Source: Thermovirga sp. (GTDB lineage Bacteria > Synergistota > Synergistia > Synergistales > Thermovirgaceae). Taken from it: a stretch of DNA of 55,244 bases. This document shows positions 19,000 through 27,361 of this stretch, in pieces; position 1 is the stretch's first letter; the number at the start of each line of letters is the position of its first letter. A program made the position numbers and the translations under genes. The notes below the pieces were generated by a model, which saw only the letters and a list, made by a program, of their open reading frames with translations, ran no database searches and was not told the DNA's origin. The stretch lies in assembly GCF_017656375.1 (NCBI RefSeq), contig NZ_JACDOB010000010.1, positions 1 through 55,244 on the forward strand, written 5' to 3'.

Positions 19000-19068
19000 T
19001 TAGGCACCTCCAAGTCATACTGTTCCAATGCTAGCTATTTTATACGTATGTTTATTTTTATTCCACAA

Positions 19069-19872
19069 TTAAATATCGACCTTCGATTTTTGCCACAATG
19101 CCTCCAATTCTTCCAACGAGTATTCCGTCCATTTTTTACCACTTCTTTCTATTGACTCTTCTATAAATTGGAATCTTCTCGTAAATTTATCATTGGCCTT
19201 TTGCAGGCATATCTCTGCATCCTTCTTAAGATGCCTAGCCAAATTAACTACTATGAAGAGCAAGTCTCCCAACTCCTCTTCTATTTTGCTGTCATCTCCT
19301 TTTTCTCTCGCTTCCTCCAACTCTTCTATCTCCTCCTGCAACTTGTCAAAAAGAGGGGCAATCTCCCCTTGAGGCCAATCAAAACCCACTTTTGCCGCTC
19401 TTTCCTGTATTTGCAGTGCTCTAATTAAAGCAGGCAATTTTTTGGGAATCCCAGCTAGTATAGAAGAGTCTTTTCTGCCTTCCTTTCTCTCCTCTTTTTT
19501 TATTTTCTCCCAGTTTTTCCTCACTTCCTCACTACTTTCCACCTCAGTGTTACTAAATACATGAGGATGCCTCCTTATCAACTTTGCTACTAGCTTCTCC
19601 ACAACCGAGCTAAAGGTAAAAATCCTCTTCTCATTGGCAAGTTGAGATATAAACACTACCTGCAGAAGTAGATCGCCGCACTCTTCCTCTATATCCTGGA
19701 CATCCCCTCTATCTATCGCTTCTACAAGTTCATAAGCTTCTTCTATTATAAAAGGTTTAAGAGTTTCCATGGTTTGTTCTCTATCCCAAGGACATCCACC
19801 TGGAGCTCTAAGTCTTTCCATTACCCCCAATAAATTGTCCACCTTATCTCCTAAATCTTTTTTATCTAACAT
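19069..19872 (-). CDS. mazG: Nucleoside triphosphate pyrophosphohydrolase MazG
   Basis: A 267-residue protein with two tandem MazG folds, which hydrolyses NTPs or dNTPs to monophosphate and PPi (house cleaning). The first repeat has RLRAPGGCPWDREQT and EEAYELVEAI ... EECGDLLLQVVF, which are the metal-binding ExxE ... ExxD residues. The second has EEIEELEEA ... EEELGDLLFIVVNLARH. GGGAGG precedes the ATG, 12 bases after the mfd stop. Confidence 0.95.
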   Translation of the reverse strand: MLDKKDLGDKVDNLLGVMERLRAPGGCPWDREQTMETLKPFIIEEAYELVEAIDRGDVQDIEEECGDLLLQVVFISQLANEKRIFTFSSVVEKLVAKLIRRHPHVFSNTEVESSEEVRKNWEKIKKEERKEGRKDSSILAGIPKKLPALIRALQIQERAAKVGFDWPQGEIAPLFDKLQEEIEELEEAREKGDDSKIEEELGDLLFIVVNLARHLKKDAEICLQKANDKFTRRFQFIEESIERSGKKWTEYSLEELEALWQKSKVDI

Positions 19873-19884
19873 TCAAATTCCTCC

Positions 19885-22800
19885 CTAAATACTCAAAAAA
19901 GTTCTAAGTGCCCTATCTAAAAGGAGTAAGCCCCTGTATCCACCGGGTCCTACTATACTACCATCAGATTTATAAAACCACTCGGTGGGAGATAGCTTTG
20001 GCAATATATCCTTACATTCTCCCCACACCAAAGTTTCCTCTTTTGTGCATCTTACACTTACAATATCTAAACGTGGCCCTATGAGCTTAATCCTGGCCGC
20101 TGAGAACAAAAATATCATACTTTCCGGCAACTTCCCGAATCTATCTCTGGCTTCCTTTTCTAAAGCATAAACCTCCTCTAGAGATTCACTTCTCAATAAT
20201 CTGCGGAAAAATGCCACTCTTACCGATGATTGGGGCATAAAGTAAGAGGGGAAAGATAATGGTAACCTTATATCCACATGAGTTTGAGCAAACTCTTGCC
20301 TGCCTTTCAACTTAGCAACCTCTTCTTCCAACATTTTACAGTACAGATGAAAACCTACTCTCTCTATGTGCCCATGCTGGCGAAATCCTAAAATTTCTCC
20401 CCCTCCTCTTATTTGAAGATCTCGCTTAGCCAGCTCGTAGCCCGTCAACTCCTCCCCTAAATCGGCTATCGCTTCCAATCTTTCTCTGGCCTCTTGAGTA
20501 AGTGCCTCCTCTTTGGGATACATAAAAAAGGCGAAAGCTTGCTCCTCCCTCCTTCCAATTCTACCCCTAAGTTGATACAGCTGGGCCAGCCCCAGCTCCT
20601 GAGCATTATCTACGATAAGAGTATTGGCAGAAGGGATATCTAATCCACTTTCCACAATGGTTGTACATACTAGGACATCAATTTTACCTGCCACAAATTC
20701 CTCCATAACGGAATTTAGTTCCCTCTCCTTCATTCGCCCATGAGCAACCCCTATTCTAATTTCAGGCAGAAGCTCTGACAGAAACAAAGTTTTTTGTCTA
20801 ATAGTCTCAACTCTGTTATGAACATAAAAGACCTGCCCTCCTCTGTTTTTTTCTCTAATTATTGCCCGTTTAACTAAAACTGGATTCCAAGAGCCAATGT
20901 ACGTTATAACCGGTTTACGCCTATATGGTTGAGTATTTATTACAGACAGGTCTCTAAGCCCACCTAGGGCAAGATACAAAGTCCTTGGTATGGGAGTTGC
21001 TGTCATTGTTAAGACATGGACACTTGGCTCAATAAACTTAGGCAGCTCCTTGTGAAACACACCAAAGCGGTGTTCTTCGTCTATTATCACTAACCCTAGA
21101 TTTTTAGCTTTTATATCTTTTTGAAGCAGTTTATGGGTTCCTATCAAGATATCGACCTCCCCAGAAGCTAAGCCTTCCTTGATGCGCCTATCCTCCGAGG
21201 GAGGCGAAAACCTGGTAATATGTTCTATATTTACCGGTAAACCTGAACATCTAATCTTAAAGGTCATGTAATGTTGTTGAGAAAGAATCGTCGTAGGGGC
21301 CAACACAAAAACTTGTCTTCCATTTTCCACCATCTTGACGGCTGATCGGATTGCAACCTCCGTTTTCCCTATACCCACATCGCCTACAAGCAATCGATCC
21401 ATGGGCCTATCTGATTCAAGGTCTTTTTTTATCGCCTTTAAGGCTTTATCTTGATCTGGCGTCAATGAAAAAGGACAATCTGATTCAAGCTTCTTTAGAA
21501 TCTCTCCGTCCTTGCCACAAGGGGTGGCTTTTACGGTCTCTCTCTGGGAATACATGGCTACCAACATCTCTGCAGCTTTCTGGGCTCTTTCTTTCGCCTT
21601 CTCCTTAGACTTCTTCCAGGCTCTCCCTTTAAGCCTATCAAGCTTTACCTCCATAGTCTCGGGAACATAATAAGGAGCTATCTTATAAAGCTGCAATAGT
21701 GGAACCATTAGCCGTTTTTTCTCCGCGAACTCCAAAACAACAAAATCTGTGGACATGCCATCCACAGTAAGAGTCTCTATGCCTAAATTCTTTGCTATGC
21801 CGTAATCTTCATGCACCACATACGAAGATTTGATTACTATCTCGTTCCACTCTAAAGGAGGACCTGCATGATAAACCTTACCTTCAGTAGAGGCAGACAA
21901 ACCATACAGCTCCAGATCACTTAAAAAAACTTCCTTAGTAGAATGGTCTATGAAACCACTAGAAAGCTTTCCTTTTGCAACGCACACATTCGGATCATGT
22001 TCAAATAAAGAAACATCCTGAACAGAATGGAAAATGTGTATATTATAATTTTTTCCCCCCCAATATCTGACAAAACCCCTATAAGCTCTAACATCCCCCT
22101 TGAATTGGGGGAGCTCTTCTATCCTTGCCCTAAATTCTGCTAGCTCTATCTTCTTGGCAATCTCTATTGTCATTAGTTCGCTAAAACAGCCTAAAAGTTT
22201 TTCCCAGCTCAATGATGTTGATTTGTTGGCATTTGTATTTTTATAAACTTCCTCAGCAAGCCAGCTCCAGTCACTAGCGTTTTTCTCTATTTCTGCAGGT
22301 TCGTATAGTATCACTTGCGTATTTGAGGGGATTATCTCCTCAATATCAGCTCTTTTCCCGCTATTTAAGCTAAAAAAACAAACTTCCTCTATAACGGAAA
22401 TACTTCTTTGATCATCAGGCTTGAAAAAGCGCACACTTTCTACTACTTCATCAAAAAATTCAATGCGAACAGGATTTTTGCTTGTGGGGCTAAAAACGTC
22501 TACTATACTTCCTCTGCTTACATATTGTCCCGGCAACCAAACGATATCTGTTCTTTCATAACCTTCATTTGAAAGCCACTCCAAAAGTTCTTCTCTGTTA
22601 ACTTGGCTATGCTTTTTTATATGAAACACCTTTTCTGGAAGGATAAAAGGAGCTAGAAGTGACGCAGGCGTAGAAGCCAAATGGCTTTTCCCTTTGCTCC
22701 AGTCTAGGAGGATTTGCCCTCTATTTACCTTTAGCGCCTCGTTTTCAAAACCCTCAGGAGTTAAAGGTAATTCTGGCAAAACTTCAATTTTTTTCTTGCC

Positions 22801-22995
22801 TGCAATAGACATCCAGTCTAGAACAAAATCCTCCCGGGTTCTTTTATCTGGAAAAACAAACAAAACTGGAGGAGATAGCATTCTTGAGATCCAAGCCAAA
22901 GCACTCGTTTTACCTTTTAAGTGTAGGCGAACTCTCCCCTTGCTTTTTTCTGAAGACAATTCACTTAGATCCTTTATGTACCTAAATCTATTCAT
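19885..22995 (-). CDS. mfd: Transcription-repair coupling factor Mfd
   Basis: A protein of about 1036 residues that removes stalled RNA polymerase and recruits UvrA. The UvrB-like N-terminal part contains WLPGQYVSRGSIVDVFSP. It is followed by the RNA polymerase-interacting region (VVHEDYGIAKNLGIETL) and the RecG-like translocase with Walker A GDVGIGKTEVAIRSA, a DEEH box, TMTATPIPRTLYLAL and QLRGRIGRREEQAFAF. The C-terminal TRCF domain is present. The chain is somewhat shorter than E. coli Mfd (1148). The ATG at 22995 has AAAAAGGTG just upstream; the GTG six bases earlier overlaps that SD. A long hairpin fills the gap from pth. Confidence 0.97.
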   Translation of the reverse strand: MNRFRYIKDLSELSSEKSKGRVRLHLKGKTSALAWISRMLSPPVLFVFPDKRTREDFVLDWMSIAGKKKIEVLPELPLTPEGFENEALKVNRGQILLDWSKGKSHLASTPASLLAPFILPEKVFHIKKHSQVNREELLEWLSNEGYERTDIVWLPGQYVSRGSIVDVFSPTSKNPVRIEFFDEVVESVRFFKPDDQRSISVIEEVCFFSLNSGKRADIEEIIPSNTQVILYEPAEIEKNASDWSWLAEEVYKNTNANKSTSLSWEKLLGCFSELMTIEIAKKIELAEFRARIEELPQFKGDVRAYRGFVRYWGGKNYNIHIFHSVQDVSLFEHDPNVCVAKGKLSSGFIDHSTKEVFLSDLELYGLSASTEGKVYHAGPPLEWNEIVIKSSYVVHEDYGIAKNLGIETLTVDGMSTDFVVLEFAEKKRLMVPLLQLYKIAPYYVPETMEVKLDRLKGRAWKKSKEKAKERAQKAAEMLVAMYSQRETVKATPCGKDGEILKKLESDCPFSLTPDQDKALKAIKKDLESDRPMDRLLVGDVGIGKTEVAIRSAVKMVENGRQVFVLAPTTILSQQHYMTFKIRCSGLPVNIEHITRFSPPSEDRRIKEGLASGEVDILIGTHKLLQKDIKAKNLGLVIIDEEHRFGVFHKELPKFIEPSVHVLTMTATPIPRTLYLALGGLRDLSVINTQPYRRKPVITYIGSWNPVLVKRAIIREKNRGGQVFYVHNRVETIRQKTLFLSELLPEIRIGVAHGRMKERELNSVMEEFVAGKIDVLVCTTIVESGLDIPSANTLIVDNAQELGLAQLYQLRGRIGRREEQAFAFFMYPKEEALTQEARERLEAIADLGEELTGYELAKRDLQIRGGGEILGFRQHGHIERVGFHLYCKMLEEEVAKLKGRQEFAQTHVDIRLPLSFPSYFMPQSSVRVAFFRRLLRSESLEEVYALEKEARDRFGKLPESMIFLFSAARIKLIGPRLDIVSVRCTKEETLVWGECKDILPKLSPTEWFYKSDGSIVGPGGYRGLLLLDRALRTFLSI

Positions 22996-23015
22996 TTTCA
23001 CCTTTTTAAATAAAC

Positions 23016-23063
23016 TGTGCGCAAGGGAGAGAAATCACAGTGCTTCTCAGTCCCCCGCGCACA
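23016..23063 (-). other. Intergenic hairpin between pth and mfd
   Basis: Perfect 7-base outer arms TGTGCGC/GCGCACA (23016-23022 and 23057-23063) enclose G-rich/C-rich and GAGAA/TTCTC segments that can extend the stem. On the minus strand it is followed by the weak T-run GTTTATTT and then the mfd SD. It may attenuate transcription into mfd or be an mRNA-stability structure. Confidence 0.45.
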
Positions 23064-23070
23064 AAGAATT

Positions 23071-23646
23071 TTATTCCAAAACAAAAGAATTAGCTACCTG
23101 CATTCCAATATCCCAAGCACCATCTGCGACGTACCTGACAACTTCAATTGCTTTATCGAAAAGTGCTGGCAACTTCTCCTTCTCTTCTTCCGTAAATTCA
23201 GATAAGACGAACTCAGATAACTCCCCTTGAGCTTTTTCATTTCCTATGCCAATCCTCAGACGAGGAACCTCAAAAGTCCCAAGAGAGACCAATACAGACA
23301 TAATACCATTATGTCCACCAGCTGAGCCCTTTTTACGAAGTCTCATTTTCCCGAAAGGTATAGCTACATCATCATAAACTACCAACAAGTCACCAGCATC
23401 ACAACTAAAACCTTCCGGTAAATCCTTTAAAGCCATGCCGCTTCTATTCATATAGGTTGTAGGTTTCATCATGGCTACTTTCCTGTTACCAATATCAACA
23501 GGCCCCCACAGCATGTAGTTTCTGTTATGAACTCTCAGCTTTGCCTCTGTTTCTTCGATCAACCGATCGACGAAAAGCCAACCAACATTATGCCGTGTCC
23601 ACACATATCGGGGACCTGGATTCCCCAACCCTACCACAAGCAGCAA
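23071..23646 (-). CDS. pth: Peptidyl-tRNA hydrolase
   Basis: A 191-residue enzyme that releases peptides from peptidyl-tRNA that has dropped off the ribosome. Catalytic marks are GLGNPGPRYVWTRHNVGW (catalytic His), KPTTYMNRSG (Asn), YDDVAIPFGKMRLR (Asp) and GSAGGHNG. Length is standard. It starts 4 bases after rplY, the usual rplY-pth pairing. Confidence 0.97.
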   Translation of the reverse strand: MLLVVGLGNPGPRYVWTRHNVGWLFVDRLIEETEAKLRVHNRNYMLWGPVDIGNRKVAMMKPTTYMNRSGMALKDLPEGFSCDAGDLLVVYDDVAIPFGKMRLRKKGSAGGHNGIMSVLVSLGTFEVPRLRIGIGNEKAQGELSEFVLSEFTEEEKEKLPALFDKAIEVVRYVADGAWDIGMQVANSFVLE

Positions 23647-23650
23647 AAAA

Positions 23651-24301
23651 CTATTCCCCCTCTTCTTTCTTTCCCTTCTTGATGACTTCTACTTCCGTCT
23701 CTTCTTCCTCAACCTCAGTTTCCTCTACTTCAATCCTTGCAGTAGAGATCATAACTACAGGTGTATTGGGGTCTTGCTCTACCACAGCACTCTCTGGCAA
23801 AGGCAAATCCTTTATGTGAATTACCTCGTCTATACCCAATTTTGATACATCTACAACTATTGATTCAGGAATTTCCTTGGGAAGCACCTCCATCTCTATT
23901 TCGTGCATTAAAATCTCAAGAATTCCACCCTGTTTGACACCCACACACACATCCTTACCTACCACATCAACTGGAACATTAACCATAACTTTATGCCCCT
24001 TGACAAGTTTGAGGAAATCAATATGAAGAATCTCCCCTGTCAAAGGCTCTCTTTGAATTTCCTTCATCAAACACTCTGCTTCTGTTCCATCCTCAAATTG
24101 GCATTCAATTCTTATTGTTTCCCAGTGTGCAGAGTTGGCAAAAGGCCTAATAGCTTTAGCATCAACCATTACAGGAACAGCTTCTTTTAGCTCTGGACCA
24201 TAATATATTCCTGGAATATAACCTTCTTTCCTTATTTTCTTGTTAGCCCCTTTACTTCCTGTTTCTCTTCTTTTCATGGGAATTCTTGCATTAAGAGTCA
24301 T
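23651..24301 (-). CDS. rplY: Large ribosomal subunit protein bL25 (CTC/TL5 form)
   Basis: A 216-residue long-form L25 that binds 5S rRNA. The N-terminal L25 domain (roughly 1-90) begins with RIPMKRRETGSKGANKKIRKE, and the TL5-type beta domain (roughly 95-185) includes ILHIDFLKLVKGHKVMVNVPV. A Glu/Val-rich tail ends in a Lys-rich segment, as in CTC general-stress forms. It lies between prs and pth, the common prs-rplY-pth order. Confidence 0.95.
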   Translation of the reverse strand: MTLNARIPMKRRETGSKGANKKIRKEGYIPGIYYGPELKEAVPVMVDAKAIRPFANSAHWETIRIECQFEDGTEAECLMKEIQREPLTGEILHIDFLKLVKGHKVMVNVPVDVVGKDVCVGVKQGGILEILMHEIEMEVLPKEIPESIVVDVSKLGIDEVIHIKDLPLPESAVVEQDPNTPVVMISTARIEVEETEVEEEETEVEVIKKGKKEEGE

Positions 24302-24342
24302 CTTTCGTTCCTCCTTTTTATACTCTAACTTCTAAACTTCAT

Positions 24343-25311
24343 TTACCTAAAAAGAATACTGACAGAATGGTCTGAATGAATTCTGCTTATGGCTTCAGCA
24401 AAAAGGGGAGCTATCGAAAGCTCCTTTACCTTGCTCAGGCGCTTTTCTTCAGGGATATTCACAGTATCAGTCAAAACTAACATTTCAATGGACGATTTTT
24501 TGATCCTCTCAACAGCGGGACCAGAAAGTACACCATGGGTTGCACACGCATAAACCCTAGAAGCCCCTCTCTCCAAGAGGGCTTCGGCTGCCTGCACTAC
24601 CGTTCCAGCAGTATCAATTATATCGTCAACCACAATGGCTGTTTTCCCACTAACATCCCCTATGATCTCCATAACTTCGCTATAGTTAGCTACTTCATGA
24701 GATCTCCTCTTATCTACAATAGCCAGGTCTGCATTCAAATGTACCGCAAAACGCCTAGCCCTCACAACACCTCCTATATCCGGAGAAACAACAACAAGGT
24801 TATCTTTTTCTATCTCTTCTTTAAGCTGCTGCTTAAAGTATGAGGCCAAAAGGGGCACACCTGTAAGGTGATCTACTGGGATATCAAAGAAACCCTGTAT
24901 TTGTCCCGCATGCAAATCTGCCGCTATGAGCCTGTCCGCGCCTGCTTTTTCAATGAGATTTGCCACTAGCTTAGCTGTTATGGGCTCTCGAGCCTTAGTT
25001 TTTCTGTCCTGCCTTGCATATCCAAAATAGGGAGTAACAACGTTTATCCTGTAAGCAGAAGCCCGACGTAAAACATCAATCATAATCAGAAGCTCCATCA
25101 AATTTTCATTAACAGGATGGCACGTTGGTTGTATAACATACACATCTGCTCCTCTTACACTTTCCTCGACGGATACCCCTATTTCTCCATCTGAAAACCT
25201 AAACAATCTAGCTGCTGCCAGCTTACTACCCAGGCTTTCACAAACCCTCTCAGCAAAAAGGGGATGCGCTGTGCCAGTAAAAACTTTTATTTCTCTCAAT
25301 TTGGACACCAT
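24343..25311 (-). CDS. prs: Ribose-phosphate pyrophosphokinase
   Basis: A 322-residue class I PRPP synthase, ribose 5-phosphate + ATP to PRPP + AMP, feeding nucleotide, His and Trp synthesis. Marks are FSDGEIGVSVEESVRGADV, the ATP-site YFGYARQDRKTKAREPITAKL, the metal-binding DLHAGQIQGFFDIPVDHL, and the PRPP loop VVDDIIDTAGT. It starts immediately after the glmU stop with no gap, the classical glmU-prs pair. Confidence 0.98.
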   Translation of the reverse strand: MVSKLREIKVFTGTAHPLFAERVCESLGSKLAAARLFRFSDGEIGVSVEESVRGADVYVIQPTCHPVNENLMELLIMIDVLRRASAYRINVVTPYFGYARQDRKTKAREPITAKLVANLIEKAGADRLIAADLHAGQIQGFFDIPVDHLTGVPLLASYFKQQLKEEIEKDNLVVVSPDIGGVVRARRFAVHLNADLAIVDKRRSHEVANYSEVMEIIGDVSGKTAIVVDDIIDTAGTVVQAAEALLERGASRVYACATHGVLSGPAVERIKKSSIEMLVLTDTVNIPEEKRLSKVKELSIAPLFAEAISRIHSDHSVSILFR

Positions 25312-26706
25312 TTAAATCTCCTCCCCTCGTTTTTCACGTCTTTTAATCCATCCTTCTATATTCTTCTGCTTCGCCCTGCCTATAGCAAGGTTACCAGGAG
25401 GAACATCCTTAGTTATAACTGATCCTGCACCAGTATAAGCTCCATCCCCTATGGTTACTGGCGCCACCAGCATGGTATCGCTCCCTATAAAACAATTATC
25501 ACCTATTACAGTCTTATTTTTTTTCTTTCCATCGTAGTTACACGTTATAGTTCCAGCTCCTATATTAGTATTAGATCCAACCTCTGCGTCTCCCACATAT
25601 GAATGATGGGGAACTTTGCTTCCTCTCCCTATCTTGGACTTTTTTATCTCCACAAATTTACCTACAAAGGCCTGCTTTTCAATTACGCTACTCTCCCTTA
25701 CATAGGCAAACGGACCTACCGTCGCACCCTCACCTACTGAACTATTTTCCAAAACAACATGCTCTTTAACCACAGCCTTAGGTCCAACCTGCACATTTCT
25801 CAAGACGGAGTAACTTCCTATCTCACTTCCACAAGAGACAAAAGTCTTCCCCCAAAGCTGAACGCTAGGGGCAAGGCGAACATCTGGTTCTATTATTACC
25901 TGGGGGCCAATCCACAAAGATGCAAAATCGTCACATCTAACACCGTTTTCTAGATGTTTTCTAATAATTTTTACGCGCATAGTTTCAGATGCTTCTATGA
26001 GTTGAGAAGGACTATTTACTCCTTTTGCCTCTGAAGGGTCTTCTAAAACCTTTACCCTAACCGCCTTACCCTTCATTGAGAGAAGCTCAATTACATCAGT
26101 CAAATAGTATTCCCCTTGAGCATTATTGTTACTTATTTCCCCTAAAGCCTTAATTAGCGATTCTGTCTTAAACACATATATTCCCGCGTTAGCCAAATTA
26201 ACTTTCTTTTCTTCTTCTGTGGCATCCTTCTCCTCCACTATTCTAACTTTGCCATCAAGTACAATAACTCTACCATACCCTTTCACCTCTGAAGGGCAAA
26301 AAGCCAAAAACGTACCGTCGCTGCATTTCTCTACATGCTCCTCAATAAGGCTTTTCAATGTTTCACTTTCGACCAATGGCACATCCCCAGGCATGATTAC
26401 TACATGGTCATACTTAGAAAACCAACTTGAGGCAATTTGAGCTGCATGCCCTGTTCCAAACTGCTGTTCTTGTGTTATAGCAACTACCTGAGGCCAAGAA
26501 ACCCTCAAGTAACTTTCCACTTCTTCTTTCTTCCATCCTACGATCACCGCTATATCCTGCAAGAAAGGCACACCAGACAGGGCTTTTAAAGGATAATAAA
26601 GTATGGGCTCTTCCAGCAAAGGTATCATAACCTTGGGCCTGGAACTTTTCATGCGGGTCCCCTTACCCGCAGCCAAAACTACCGCTCCTACTGTAGGTTT
26701 TACCAT
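25312..26706 (-). CDS. glmU: Bifunctional UDP-GlcNAc pyrophosphorylase / GlcN-1-P acetyltransferase
   Basis: A 464-residue enzyme catalysing the last two steps to UDP-GlcNAc. The N-terminal uridyltransferase has VLAAGKGTRMKSSRPKVMIP, and the C-terminal left-handed beta-helix has hexapeptide repeats, KIGRGSKVPHHSYVGDAEVG and the acetyl-CoA/active-site NIGAGTITCNYDGKKKNKT. It completes the route begun by GlmS and GlmM in this window. AAGGAGAGG precedes the ATG, and a promoter lies about 60-85 bases upstream, so glmU heads the glmU-prs-rplY-pth-mfd-mazG unit. Confidence 0.98.
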   Translation of the reverse strand: MVKPTVGAVVLAAGKGTRMKSSRPKVMIPLLEEPILYYPLKALSGVPFLQDIAVIVGWKKEEVESYLRVSWPQVVAITQEQQFGTGHAAQIASSWFSKYDHVVIMPGDVPLVESETLKSLIEEHVEKCSDGTFLAFCPSEVKGYGRVIVLDGKVRIVEEKDATEEEKKVNLANAGIYVFKTESLIKALGEISNNNAQGEYYLTDVIELLSMKGKAVRVKVLEDPSEAKGVNSPSQLIEASETMRVKIIRKHLENGVRCDDFASLWIGPQVIIEPDVRLAPSVQLWGKTFVSCGSEIGSYSVLRNVQVGPKAVVKEHVVLENSSVGEGATVGPFAYVRESSVIEKQAFVGKFVEIKKSKIGRGSKVPHHSYVGDAEVGSNTNIGAGTITCNYDGKKKNKTVIGDNCFIGSDTMLVAPVTIGDGAYTGAGSVITKDVPPGNLAIGRAKQKNIEGWIKRREKRGEEI

Positions 26707-26761
26707 TTCAGCCTCTCCTTATTGAAAGCAAAAAAATCAATTTTACGTAACTTGCACTGAC

Positions 26762-26789
26762 ATTATACAAATATAAATTCTTTTAGCAA
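26762..26789 (-). promoter_or_regulatory. Promoter for the glmU operon
   Basis: On the minus strand TTGCTA (26789-26784), a 16-base spacer and a perfect TATAAT (26767-26762) precede glmU by about 55 bases. The -35 box overlaps the T-run of the tRNA-Gln terminator, so the two units are packed end to end. Confidence 0.65.
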
Positions 26790-26829
26790 AAAAACAACAT
26801 TAAATAAGGGGAAGCCCGGGCTTCCCCTT
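26788..26829 (-). terminator. Rho-independent terminator of tRNA-Gln
   Basis: A perfect 24-base palindrome (26806-26829, centre CCCGGG) lies 12 bases beyond the tRNA 3' end. On the minus strand it is followed by TTATTTAATGTTGTTTTTTT. Its perfect symmetry means it may also work weakly on the plus strand. Confidence 0.85.
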
Positions 26830-26841
26830 ATTATTAGACTT

Positions 26842-26916
26842 TGGCTGGGGTGGCTGGACTCGAACCAGCGATCGCGGATCCAAAGTCCGCTGCCTTGCCA
26901 ACTTGGCTACACCCCA
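26842..26916 (-). tRNA. tRNA-Gln (anticodon TTG)
   Basis: A 75-base cloverleaf read on the minus strand. The acceptor TGGGGTG pairs with CACCCCA, followed by G and an encoded CCA. The D arm is GCCAAGTTGGCAAGGC. The anticodon arm GCGGA-CTTTGGA-TCCGC gives anticodon TTG, and the T arm GCTGG-TTCGAGT-CCAGC is intact. The first base is T, as in other bacterial tRNA-Gln. It stands alone with its own promoter and terminator. Confidence 0.97.
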
Positions 26917-26929
26917 AAGTGGCTTTGCA

Positions 26930-26960
26930 ATTATATATTGGATAACCCACTATCTGTCAA
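26930..26960 (-). promoter_or_regulatory. Promoter of tRNA-Gln
   Basis: A perfect TTGACA (26960-26955) is followed by TATATA at 17-base spacing or TATAAT (26935-26930) at 19-base spacing, ending 13 bases before the tRNA 5' end. Position and strength fit a stable-RNA promoter. Confidence 0.75.
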
Positions 26961-27049
26961 GATGTTAGATTTTTTGTTATCATAAATCGGTCACACCTGT
27001 CATTCTATCATTTTTAACGCCTAAGGGGTATTGGAAAAGAGAGAAAACC

Positions 27050-27361
27050 ATGCAGATGATATTTAAAGAGACCTCATCATATACCTACAGTTTTTTGGTT
27101 GTCCTGCCAATATTTTTTTCTGTGGTGATAATATCATCTGTCGCTAGAAAATCTAATTCACCAATATGGAGAAACCTCTTTTGGGGAAGTCTTTTTACTT
27201 TTTTTTCTATCGCTTTTGTTTTGCTTTATAAAATAAAAATGTGGCTAGCTATTGCTCCTGTATTGCCAGCTGCCATAATAACAGCCTTCTTTTTATGCCA
27301 TAAGAGATTTCAAAACAAAAATAGCACCGATAAAATCGAAGCAGGTGTAGAAAATGAATAA
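27050..27361 (+). CDS. Small membrane protein of unknown function
   Basis: A 103-residue protein, not recognised. Three hydrophobic stretches at about residues 14-33, 43-60 and 63-83 predict three membrane helices, followed by a Lys/Asn-rich polar tail of about 20 residues. A purine-rich AAAAGAGAGAAA precedes the ATG as a modest SD; a second ATG two codons on is also possible. The gene overlaps the next one by 8 bases in another frame, which suggests the two are translated together and function together. It lies alone on the plus strand among minus-strand operons. Confidence 0.65.
   Translation: MQMIFKETSSYTYSFLVVLPIFFSVVIISSVARKSNSPIWRNLFWGSLFTFFSIAFVLLYKIKMWLAIAPVLPAAIITAFFLCHKRFQNKNSTDKIEAGVENE

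Noticed and set aside
19038-19068. Promoter-like TTGTGG ... TATAAA before oadA
   Set aside because: The spacer is 19 bases and the -35 box is weak; not strong enough to annotate.
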